This document shows, one piece after another, positions 43,841 to 54,100 of a stretch of DNA of 64,000 nt. The translations under genes and the position numbers were made by a program. Origin of the DNA: Aphrocallistes beatrix (lineage: Eukaryota > Porifera > Hexactinellida > Sceptrulophora > Aphrocallistidae); assembly GCA_963281255.1 (NCBI GenBank), contig OY725488.1:7475524-7539523 (forward strand), in the 5' to 3' direction. Under the pieces are notes generated by a model. That model ran no database searches. It was not told where the DNA came from and saw nothing but the letters and a program-made list of their open reading frames with translations. How positions within the stretch are numbered: position 1 is the stretch's first letter; every line of letters begins with the position of its first letter.

Positions 43841-43884
43841 CCGTGGTTTGACCGTGATTTAACCGCGGTTAAGCCACGGTTTAA
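43841..43884. promoter_or_regulatory. Four 11-bp repeats of CCGYGGTTTAA type upstream of BET
   Basis: CCGTGGTTTGA, CCGTGATTTAA, CCGCGGTTAAG and CCACGGTTTAA follow each other without a gap, about 575 bp upstream of the BET start codon. The period of 11 bp would place each copy on nearly the same face of the helix. The (C/T)G(T/C)GGT core resembles Runx sites. It could be a regulatory cluster or simply a short tandem repeat. Confidence 0.35.
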
Positions 43885-44458
43885 TAGTGCCAGCATCTGA
43901 CATCTGACTTTTTACACCTGACACTTTGCAAAGCTTTTGTCAAGTATCAGGTGTGAATGCAGAACTAGTACAAACCTGTGCCATCCCATCAATTTCTCTC
44001 AAATCCAAGCGCCGACTGCGATGATAATTGATAATTATTAGGATATTATTCGGCAAATAAACAACATACTTGTATACTAGTAGTCTAGTACCTATCTTTT
44101 TTGTAGCTACCCTTGAACAGGCTATATATTTATGTATGTACTTTAATATTTAAATCTAATTTGGATTTTTTAATGTAAAACATAGCATGTTTTGCCACAA
44201 AATCTGAATTTAGGGGAAATGATATTTCCCCTAAAATGATTTTGGTTGAATTTTTTGGCATCTTTGTATTATGCATACAAAGCGTCCGAAAACAAAGTTG
44301 CTTGTTATATCTAAAATATCTGGACTCTTGTCAATTTCTCTTGGACTATATGGATCATGGTTAAATACATCAACCTCTGTCAAAATGCAGGTCTTTTGTT
44401 TGCTTAAACTGACTTATTAAGGACTTGAAGTAGATGCAGAACATTTTTTTTGTGAGAT

Positions 44459-47054
44459 ATGGATAGTAACCAAGGCGGCACAGTAGTGTCTGAAAACCGA
44501 ACAGCGCAAGTAAGCTTGTTTCTATTCATTTCTGTGAGAAGTATTTTTAGTTGTACGCATTATTATATTACAGAATATCGTACAACTAGCCAATGTTATG
44601 AGTTCTAGAATCGATGTTCACACCTCATCTAGCCAAAGTTCAGATAGCATCACGGCAAGGCAGCTTGAGTATATGTCGAACAATGTTATAAAGAAACTCT
44701 GTCAGCACAAATACGCCTGGCCCTTCCTCCAGCCAGTAGACCCGGAAAACTTAGACCTACCTGATTATTATGACATTATTCGATGCCCAATGGACTTCGG
44801 AACGATCAAAACCCGTTTGGAATCTGATCTCTATAAAACTGCTATTGAATGCATTCAAGACATCCGCCTTGTGTTTACGAACTGTCTTACATATAACAGA
44901 CCCACTGACGACATTGTTCATATGTGTCAAATTCTGAGCAAGTCGTTTGAGAATCGATTATCCCTTATGCCATCAAATGAATTGGACACACCAGATATTG
45001 AGAAAGGAACTATTTCCAAACTAATTTCTAATACTAATAAAGATGAGAAAAAGAGTAACAGTACAAAAAATGATGTCCCCAGTATTTCCAGGCAAGATAC
45101 CGGTGCACCTGGATCTAAACGTAAATCTGAATCGACCGCTAGTGAGGTGAACACACACACCTCAACACAATCTGGAACGACAGCAAAGAAGAGAAGGGAA
45201 TCTACCAGACAAGTGAAACGACCAAACCTTGAGATCGACTATTCTGTTGGACCTCAGTTTTCTCATAAAAAAACTAAATTGAATGTTCAGCTCAAATACT
45301 GTAACAACATTTTGAAAGAGTTACTTAGTCAGAAGTACCGAGATTTGAACTGGCCCTTCAGACAGCCTGTAGATCCAGTCGTCGAGTCCTTGCCTGACTA
45401 CTATGACATCATCAATGAACCGATTGACTTGGGGACTATTCGGAAGAGGATGGATAGCAGAGAATACCAGACAGTGGAGAAGTTCGCTAACGATGTCCGT
45501 CTGGTGTTTTCTAACTGCTACAAGTACAACCCTGCAGATAACGAGGTGGTGCAACTGGCTCATAAACTACAAGATATATTCGAAGTTAGATACGCTAAAA
45601 TGCCCCACTCAAACTTCTCTTCTCCCTCAGCGAGCTTCTTATCTCCGAAATCCGCTCCCGTAAGCTGCTCCTCCACCAGGATTCCTAGTATCTCTTCAAA
45701 CAACCGAGATAACTTTAATAATATTATCAATAATTCTAAGAATACCAGCTTCATTGCTCCTTCTTACATCAGCGATTCTTCTAGCGAAATGGATGTGTCA
45801 AGCGATGAGATGGCGATTGATAACTTTCTCGCTGAGGATGCATTAGACTCGGATCCTGAAGAGGTGCGGATTAAGAGTTTCAAGCGGTTGCAGAACTTAG
45901 TCGACAAATGCCCACAAGATAGGCCTTCAAATGATCTCGCTAAGATCCCAGCCACATCTCGACTCACTGACAGTATATGCGGTATGAGTCTGAGTCTACA
46001 GGTCACACCTGTTAGTGCGGTTCATAAACAATTGAAAGTAATTCAGGAGCGAAAGTCGAAAAAAGCCCCGCTTCCTTCTCCCCCGGATACGGCTGTTTCA
46101 GCTAATCAGGTCAAGGTACACACACGGAAACCTTCCACCAAACGAGCATCTACTTCCACATCTTCACATTCCACCTCCCAGTTGTTTGAAGCAGAAATTT
46201 CTAAGTTCGACCTTCCGATAACTAAATTAGATCCCCAAGCATGCACTCCTACTAAACGCAAAGAGCGAGTAAAGAAACAGGAAACTAAAAGTTATGTTTC
46301 TAAGCCGGTACGCTCCGCTTCCAGCCAGCAAAGGGCTAGACCCCAGAGGGTCAGAAAACATCACCATACCATTGAATCTTCTGACGAGGAGGATTCTCGC
46401 TCAATGACTTATGACGAAAAGAGACAGCTCTCTCTCGACATCAACAAGCTGCCTGGAGATAAGCTGGGGAGGGTCGTGCATATTATACAGAGTAGGGAAA
46501 TGAGCTTTAAAGATAGCAGTCCCGATGAAATAGAGATTGACTTTGAAACTCTCCGTGCTTCTACTCTCCGAGAGTTGGAGAAGTTTGTAAACGGATGTTT
46601 AAAGAAGTCTAAGAAAGCATCGAAATCCTTTGCAGTCAACGAAAAAGCAAGACAGAAAGCTGAATTAGAACGGAAAATTCAAGACATCCAGCGCCACTCT
46701 TTGCCTCAAAGTTCGTCTAGTCATAAATCACTTAAGCCGGGTACAGCCACGCCTACGAACACGAGCGTTCCTCAGTTCCCCTCGAGACTCAGCGAGTCCT
46801 CTTCTAGCTCCGATACTGAAAGTAGCTCTGGTTCAGGCTCTTCCACAAGTTCAGAGTCGGATTCGAATAATTCTGATGAGAAAAAATTAAATGTAAGTAG
46901 AGGTAGCACGAGTGATACTGCCACTCCAGGTGTTAACAATAGCAGCAAAGACCGCGTGAGTGCGAGTAAAACTAGTTTCCAACTGTACAAACAGAAGAGA
47001 GCTTCATTACTCAAAGCTCCGATGGTACCCCAGAAGACGTCTGGGTTATTTTGA
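44459..47054 (+). CDS. BET-family double bromodomain protein (BRD2/3/4/T-like), 2 exons
   Basis: A 51-nt first exon (44459-44509, encoding [17 protein letters not shown]) joins in phase 0 across a 64-bp intron to 44574-47054, giving 843 residues. Bromodomain 1 ([23 protein letters not shown]... TNCLTYN) and bromodomain 2 ([10 protein letters not shown]... SNCYKYNP) keep the WPF shelf and the acetyl-lysine-binding Asn. The ET domain ([26 protein letters not shown]... [12 protein letters not shown]) is complete. Acidic Ser-rich patches ([11 protein letters not shown]) and Ser runs follow the BET pattern. BET proteins bind acetylated histones and recruit elongation factors such as P-TEFb. The C-terminal region ends soon after the Ser-rich tract, so a long P-TEFb-binding tail as in BRD4 is absent. 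Confidence 0.93.
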
Positions 47055-47679
47055 TTTGACTTCATAATTCAGATTCTTATTATCATTTTGTAAACTCTTT
47101 AGAAGTAACTACCTTCTCAGATTATTCTCTTATTATATGAATGAATATTAGAAAAATGACTAGATTATTTCGAAACGGCTTGGCTTTATCTAGTTGCGTA
47201 ATGACTAAACTCTTCAACGCACCATTTCATATCCGTTTGATTTGATTATTTTTTCATTAAAAAATTTAAACAGTTTGTAGAATCTAATAGGATAATTTAG
47301 GCGAGGTACCGAGATTGTTCGTGTCCACATTAGAAACTAAATCCCGAAAATCAAAGTAGGTACTCGCCTGGATTATTAGAACTGAGCGAGTACTCATTTT
47401 TTCATATTATTCTACTTCTAATTGCGCTGGTACGAAAGTTAGTAACCAATATGTTTAATTTAAAACATGCATATAGTATATAACAAATAATTTGAGGAAT
47501 AGTATATATTACACACATAGATTTAGAGAAAATAAATGCTAGGAGGTTAATTAATTAATAAATCCCGAGCCGGACAAGGATAGGGGTCTGGTGTTTGGTG
47601 GGTATGGAAACCCAGAACGAGTCAGAAACGTTGACTTTCGCATGATCACATTGCTGCATTGTGGCCACATCCTACTTTT
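47055..47679. other. Intergenic spacer, nothing recognised
   Basis: AT-rich sequence between BET and the broken DET1 copy. It holds the BET 3' UTR. The last 100 bp become GC-richer and begin to resemble the 5' part of the intact DET1 gene. Confidence 0.5.
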
Positions 47680-49185
47680 CCCAATGTAAACTCCTCAATA
47701 AAACTATCAAATCTGTACCGCATTCAGATATCAACTACAGTTCACTCCAAGTGGAGAACACCTGGTCAAATCAGCCAATCCTATGATACCCTCTTCACCT
47801 ACAGATACAAGGGTGTCGATAGGGAGGCGGTGAGGTGTGCCCCTCTCACTGGCATCTTTGACGAGATATTCCAACTGGAACACACCATCCCTACCCCGGA
47901 TCCTCAGTTCACCTACTGTCCCGACTCTTGCTTCCTCTTCACGGAAGACTCACTCTTCTTGCTCGTGCTTGTCGTCAAGGAATTTGGTTCTGCCAGCCTC
48001 GACATCAACTCCACCCCAGAATTTCTCCCATCTCGCGAGGGTTACTTAGGCGCAGGAAGTCACCTGATGGTGGCACCTAGTGCTGCTGGGAACCACGAGT
48101 ACCTGATGTGCAGTCTGGTACTGGTTAGTCTGAGGACAGGCGAAGCGTTGAAGGGTGTTGAAGTAGCGGCAATTAAGAAGAGATCAAGGACGAGGGTGTG
48201 CGTTGAGCTGAGCGTATGGTTGCATGGCTACACTGTAGCCTTACTGTCTCCCGTCTACCAGAACATTTTCCTCCACATGATCCAGGCTGACGCGAGATCA
48301 TCTGGGAAATGGGTCGAGATTTGTGATCCAATCAGTCACTTCCTCTCCTACACAGACTACGTTGAGACCTTCCTCGCTCACCCAAGTTTCACTCCCCTTC
48401 CTCATCCTGCCCATGTGTTTCCTCCTTCCATACTGTCACAGTTGCAGCAGAAAATCTTCGCTTGTCTATACCACAAGTACTCCACTTGTGGCCGGATGAG
48501 TGAGGCGATGCTGTCTTTCTACCGGTTGTGGGAAGCTCTGAAGAAGTTACCAATCTGGAGGGTTCAGCTGCTGGACGGGGGCACACTCTTCCTCCGTTAC
48601 CGGGAGCTGCATGTCTCCTCCAAGGGTACCAGCACCTATCCACTCAGCATGTGGGTGATCTACTGCTATCCCGAACAGCGAGTTCTCCAGGTATTCTGCG
48701 ACCAGCTGGACCATCTTTCACAGCTGCTCGTATACTGTGAGCAGAAGTTGCCCGCATTTTGTCAACACATACGTTATAACATGTGGTACTCCAGTCGTTC
48801 TAAGCTAGTGGGGAGAGGTGAGTCACACAGCTCTGAGGACCTGGTGCGCCAGCTGATGGAGCGCTACCCGGTAAGGCTGCACAGGATGCCTTGCTATTCT
48901 CCCTACCTGGACAGGCACATATACTTAGCTCACCAATTACTGCCCATGACCTACTCGAGTAAATCGATGGATTTTGATGAATCCATCTGCTTCTATAATG
49001 CTCGAACCCTCAACTTCAGTTTCAACCTTGACCTATCCCTCTCCGGTTCTTCCTCCAGGGAACTAACCCTCATCCCCCACCCACATGACTACTTCATTAT
49101 CTCGGTTGAGCGACGGGAATCCACGGTAGAGTTCAATTTTCATCTACGATTCAAAGGAAATTTATTATGGGAACCTACTGACTAA
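47680..49185 (+). pseudogene. DET1: DET1 copy with damaged 5' end
   Basis: From 47773 to 49181 the sequence is an unbroken match to the minus-strand DET1 copy. Upstream (47680-47772) it is clearly homologous but diverged. Compared with the intact copy it has one-base deletions near 47738 and 47768-47771, which break the frame of the N-terminal part (the DIIYKFTPSGKHLV segment). The open frame that reaches the conserved part starts at a TTG (47659) and encodes an unrelated N-terminus; the first in-frame ATG lies well inside the protein (MVAPSAAG). So this copy lacks a usable start unless another promoter and exon are used. Stop codon TAA follows EPTD. Confidence 0.7.
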
Positions 49186-50865
49186 TAGCTAATTCTCGAT
49201 ATAGTGATACAATTATGTACTCCTATTCAAGTTTTAGTTTTAATCAGTAGGTTCCCNNNNNNNNNNNNNNNNNNNNNNNNNNNNNNNNNNNNNNNNNNNN
49301 NNNNNNNNNNNNNNNNNNNNNNNNNNNNNNNNNNNNNNNNNNNNNNNNNNNNNNNNNNNNNNNNNNNNNNNNNNNNNNNNNNNNNNNNNNNNNNNNNNNN
49401 NNNNNNNNNNNNNNNNNNNNNNNNNNNNNNNNNNNNNNNNNNNNNNNNNNNNNNNNTCAGTAGGTTCCCATAATAAATTTCCTTTGAATCGTAGATGAAA
49501 ATTGAACTCTACCGTGGATTCCCGTCGCTCAACCGAGATAATGAAGTAGTCATGTGGGTGGGGGATGAGGGTTAGTTCCCTGGAGGAAGAACCGGAGAGG
49601 GATAGGTCAAGGTTGAAACTGAAGTTGAGGGTTCGAGCATTATAGAAGCAGATGGATTCATCAAAATCCATCGATTTACTCGAGTAGGTCATGGGCAGTA
49701 ATTGGTGAGCTAAGTATATGTGCCTGTCCAGGTAGGGAGAATAGCAAGGCATCCTGTGCAGCCTTACCGGGTAGCGCTCCATCAGCTGGCGCACCAGGTC
49801 CTCAGAGCTGTGTGACTCACCTCTCCCCACTAGCTTAGAACGACTGGAGTACCACATGTTATAACGTATGTGTTGACAAAATGCGGGCAACTTCTGCTCA
49901 CAGTATACGAGCAGCTGTGAAAGATGGTCCAGCTGGTCGCAGAATACCTGGAGAACTCGCTGTTCGGGATAGCAGTAGATCACCCACATGCTGAGTGGAT
50001 AGGTGCTGGTACCCTTGGAGGAGACATGCAGCTCCCGGTAACGGAGGAAGAGTGTGCCCCCGTCCAGCAGCTGAACCCTCCAGATTGGTAACTTCTTCAG
50101 AGCTTCCCACAACCGGTAGAAAGACAGCATCGCCTCACTCATCCGGCCACAAGTGGAGTACTTGTGGTATAGACAAGCGAAGATTTTCTGCTGCAACTGT
50201 GACAGTATGGAAGGAGGAAACACATGGGCAGGATGAGGAAGGGGAGTGAAACTTGGGTGAGCGAGGAAGGTCTCAACGTAGTCTGTGTAGGAGAGGAAGT
50301 GACTGATTGGATCACAAATCTCGACCCATTTCCCAGATGATCTCGCGTCAGCCTGGATCATGTGGAGGAAAATGTTCTGGTAGACGGGAGACAGTAAGGC
50401 TACAGTGTAGCCATGCAACCATACGCTCAGCTCAACGCACACCCTCGTCCTTGATCTCTTCTTAATTGCCGCTACTTCAACACCCTTCAACGCTTCGCCT
50501 GTCCTCAGACTAACCAGTACCAGACTGCACATCAGGTACTCGTGGTTCCCAGCAGCACTAGGTGCCACCATCAGGTGACTTCCTGCGCCTAAGTAACCCT
50601 CGCGAGATGGGAGAAATTCTGGGGTGGAGTTGATGTCGAGGCTGGCAGAACCAAATTCCTTGACGACAAGCACGAGCAAGAAGAGTGAGTCTTCCGTGAA
50701 GAGGAAGCAAGAGTCGGGACAGTAGGTGAACTGAGGATCCGGGGTAGGGATGGTGTGTTCCAGTTGGAATATCTCGTCAAAGATGCCAGTGAGAGGGGCA
50801 CACCTCACCGCCTCCCTATCGACACCCTTGTATCTGTAGGTGAAGAGGGTATCGTAGGATTGGCT
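47773..50865. repeat. Large palindrome: 1409-bp inverted arms around 62 bp
   Basis: Arms 47773-49181 (+) and 49457-50865 (-) are both exactly 1409 bp, and their shadow reading frames translate identically in both arms, so synonymous positions are the same too. The true spacer is 49182-49243 (62 bp), since the 13 bases TCAGTAGGTTCCC just left of the N gap repeat exactly at its right edge. The run of N is therefore probably an artefact of contig overlap. Confidence 0.85.
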
Positions 50866-51030
50866 AAACGTGACCAGGTGCTTTCCACTCGGAGTGAACT
50901 TGTAGATGATATCTGAACGCGGTACGGACTTGACAGTATTATGAGGAGTTATACATTGGTACGGGTAGGAGTGGGATGGGTTGGTGACGTCTGCTGATTG
51001 TTGCTGTCTTCTTTTCAGATAATTTAGCAT
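49240..51030 (-). CDS. DET1: DET1 homologue, intact copy
   Basis: Single exon read from the ATG at 51030. Without the gap it would code for 525 residues (human DET1 has 550). It resembles DET1 throughout: SDIIYKFTPSGKHLVTFS near the start, CFLFTEDS (CSLFTDD in human), PIWRVQLLDGGTLFLRY (MWKMQLLDENHLFIKY in human), YSPYLDRHIYL, and FIISVERRESTVEFNFHLR at the end. DET1 works with DDB1, DDA1 and COP1 in a CUL4 ubiquitin ligase and acts in the nucleus. The coordinates include the 200 N and 17 bases beyond it; the real end is the TAA shown at 49240-49242 once the overlap is collapsed. It lies tail-to-tail with the damaged copy. Confidence 0.85.
   Translation of the reverse strand: MLNYLKRRQQQSADVTNPSHSYPYQCITPHNTVKSVPRSDIIYKFTPSGKHLVTFSQSYDTLFTYRYKGVDREAVRCAPLTGIFDEIFQLEHTIPTPDPQFTYCPDSCFLFTEDSLFLLVLVVKEFGSASLDINSTPEFLPSREGYLGAGSHLMVAPSAAGNHEYLMCSLVLVSLRTGEALKGVEVAAIKKRSRTRVCVELSVWLHGYTVALLSPVYQNIFLHMIQADARSSGKWVEICDPISHFLSYTDYVETFLAHPSFTPLPHPAHVFPPSILSQLQQKIFACLYHKYSTCGRMSEAMLSFYRLWEALKKLPIWRVQLLDGGTLFLRYRELHVSSKGTSTYPLSMWVIYCYPEQRVLQVFCDQLDHLSQLLVYCEQKLPAFCQHIRYNMWYSSRSKLVGRGESHSSEDLVRQLMERYPVRLHRMPCYSPYLDRHIYLAHQLLPMTYSSKSMDFDESICFYNARTLNFSFNLDLSLSGSSSRELTLIPHPHDYFIISVERRESTVEFNFHLRFKGNLLWEPTXXXXXXXXXXXXXXXXXXXXXXXXXXXXXXXXXXXXXXXXXXXXXXXXXXXXXXXXXXXXXXXXXXXXEPTD
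49257..49456. other. Scaffold gap of 200 N, likely spurious
   Basis: Exactly 200 N. The same 13 bases (TCAGTAGGTTCCC) lie at its left (49244-49256) and right (49457-49469) edges, so the two contigs overlap there. The right contig begins exactly at the edge of the 1409-bp inverted repeat. Confidence 0.9.
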
Positions 51031-51183
51031 GTAGGACGTATTTATTTTTTATTCCCGAGAGACCGTGTGTTTACTCAATATTGTTTTATTGTGGGTGACT
51101 ACGATCTACTCTTTTATTTGTTGGACAGTTAACGCGTAACTATAAAATTGTATGATTTCTTATAAGTTGAAGTAGCAATTACT

Positions 51184-54100
51184 ATGTATTCATCTGCTAA
51201 TCGATTCTTGAATCCATGTATCTGTCTCTGCTTTCTTATCGTATGCTCTGGTCAGAACACCGGCCCCCTATTTTCAAGACACACATACACTGTCCTGATT
51301 GAAGAATCGCACCCTGTCCTCACAGATGTGTATACAGTGGAAGCTACAGACTCAGGGGCATTTACCTATCGGCTGGATGCTGCTGGATTAGTATACTTCA
51401 GAATTGATCCCACCTCGGGAATTATCACTCTCACAAATTCACTGGACAGAGAATCCATGGACACCATCAAATTCAAAGTGATAGCAGATGATTCTGTGCT
51501 TCAGAGTTCTGCAATTGTTTTGGTGTTAGTTGGAGACTCTAACGACAACGCACCTCGGTTTACTGGCACTCCTTTCCAGGGGAACACTGCTGAGTCCACA
51601 GCTACAGGAGTATCTGTCTTGCAAGTTACTGCTGAGGATGATGTGAGTGTTCATATTGATTGTTGCCTGTCAAATACTTTCTTCAATCAGGCTTGTCAGG
51701 ACGTACCCTATAATTTAAAGTTGCGCTTTGATAAATTCATTTATAAGAGTATATGATTAATAATTTGTTACAGGTATCCCCTCTCCGCACCTACCATCTT
51801 ATACATCTTCCTTACTGTTAGACTTATCTTGTAGGATATTGGCCGGAACAAACAGATTCTGTTCTCACTGGATTCAACCGGAAATACGGCTGGTGCATTT
51901 CGAATCGATTCAGTCACGGGCATCATTCGTGTGGGGAGTACTCTGGACTACGAGACCATCAACCATTACTCTCTCACAGTCATCGCTACTGATCTCGGCG
52001 CTACCCCCCTCTCCGCCAGTACGGGCGTCTTCATAGCCGTAGACAATGTTCAGGATGGGCGCCCTCGCTTCTTGAACGCGTCTTACTCGGGTCTGGTGTC
52101 TGAGGGAAGTGGTGCGGTGGGGACGAGTATAGTACAGGTAGGCTGATCAGATATTCATGTATTCCACAATTTCCACTTGATTCCAGTGTTTCCCATAGAG
52201 CGAGTTAAGCTCGCTTTTTAACGCGCGCTTAGCTTGTCAAATAACGTCCTTTTGTTATCAAATAATGCAATTTAACCGAATAAACAGCCCCAAAATTGCA
52301 AAATTAAAGCGCTTTTCGATAAACCTGAGGGAAACACTGCTTGAAAATATTGAGTTAGATTGAACAAACCTAACAAATTACCAATGCGGAGGTCCAGCAG
52401 GATACAAATAAATACGTAATCCAATCAGATAATATTCTTCTTGATTAGTTTTCAGACTTCAACCACAGAGTTCACCTCGTGTTGACCACGCGATTGTATT
52501 AAAGCGATGCAGACAGGCTTGAGAATATAAATACTGTTCTATAGGTCCTTGCTAACGATGGGGATACTGGTAGTCTCGATAATGTCCTGTTCGAGATTAC
52601 GGACGGAGACCCCGGCAATCTATTCACGATAGGGACTGATGGGATTATTTCTATACAGACAGCTCTGGACCGAGAACAGAATGACAGCTACACGCTAGTG
52701 GTGAGAGCAGTTGAGAAGTCTGAGGCCACTTCTAGCTCGTTCGTTACTGTGTCTGTAACAGTGACTGATATAAACGATAACCCGCCAGAATTCGATCAGC
52801 CTAGCTATACAGTAGAGGTATCAGAGGGAGAGCCAATGGGGCGTGTCCTCTACACCGGGATATCTGCGCGTGATGGAGATATCGGCACGAATGCAGTTTT
52901 TGGATTCACAATTAGTGGTTCTGTGTTTGGGATAGAAGCTAATACTGGTTAGTAATTTCTCATTCTTTACATTAGCAATAAATACGATGCAGTTACTGCA
53001 ATAATTCCTATTAGGAAACCTGGTTGTTATGGCAGTTCTAGACCGCGAGACAACACCCAGTTACTCCTTCATGGTCTCAGCAACGGAGACAATGACTCAA
53101 GAGGCGAGAGCAGCCACTGTCCCTCTAACCATCACCCTCACTGATGAGAACGATGTAACGCCGTATTTTGCCAGCCAAGTTTACACCCTCCACGTCCAGG
53201 AGAACCAGCCTATCGGGACATCGTTTGCTGCAATAACTGCTTCTGATGATGACCTAGGCCCATCAGGAATGCTCAGTTACTCTCTCGCGGGAGCTGCTAG
53301 CTCTGCATTCACGGTTAACTCCGCTGGAGACATCAGTACGAACCAAATCCTGGACAGAGAATCGGCTGCTGAATATATCATCAGTCTGCTGGCTACAGAC
53401 CTGGACCCTCTCTATCCTAGGACCGCTGCTGTGCAGATCATTATATCCGTCAATGATACGAACGACAATGATCCTTTCTTTGACCCCTCTGTGTACTACC
53501 AGAGTGTGAGTGAAGCTGCCACACCCAACACTTTAGTGATTCAGGTAACACTTTGTCTTAATCTAGAAAATACCATACTTAGAAAGTGGAGTTACATCAC
53601 TATGTACTATGTATTAATTTCTGATCCAGATGCTTACATTTTTCGCCCCTTTTTCGTCATTTTTTTGTCATTTTTTCGTCATTTTTTCCGTCATTTTTTC
53701 GTTCCTTTTTTATCCTTTTTCGTCCGACTGCTGCTTGCTATATGGTGAACCGACTGGACGTATGTTAATTTGGTAGTGGCTACATATCTCTCCAATCAAT
53801 CTGAAAGATAAAACAATAGAGATAAACGAGCTCGTGGTTTATGGTTTATTTATTAGACATAACATTTAATAATTTTGAACAAAGTGCTACTGGCTTAATT
53901 CTAGATAATCATAGCCTGATACAACATTGAATAAGGGAAAAGCTAGTGGTGATTGTATGACACGATGCAACTGTGTACAACTGCAAATACATAATTAGCA
54001 TGTCTATGATCCTTTCTTGTGTTTCCAGGTTACTGCAATGGACATGGATGAAGGCATCAACGCAGAAGTCGTGTACTCGCTGGACCCTGTCTCCAATCCA

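Larger units (their letters stand above)
41576..44458. other. Intergenic region with repeats, upstream of the BET gene
   Basis: It begins with the PLK1 3' UTR (AATAAA at about 41837). 42360-43680 is built of dispersed repeats: a 140-bp-type unit at about 42660, hairpin-chain copies, three TGACGTCA palindromes and a CACAAACAAACAAAC-type tail before GAGTTTTAATA. 43680-44458 is AT-rich and carries an 11-bp repeat cluster. No gene is seen. Confidence 0.6.

Noticed and set aside
47659..47772. Novel N-terminus on the plus-strand DET1 copy
   Set aside because: The frame starts at TTG and results from deletions relative to the intact copy; the peptide has no counterpart.
53545..53748. Phe-rich extension of cadherin exon 4
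   Set aside because: A good donor is at 53545 and the extension is a TTTTTTCGTCA repeat; the next exon resumes a cadherin repeat in frame.
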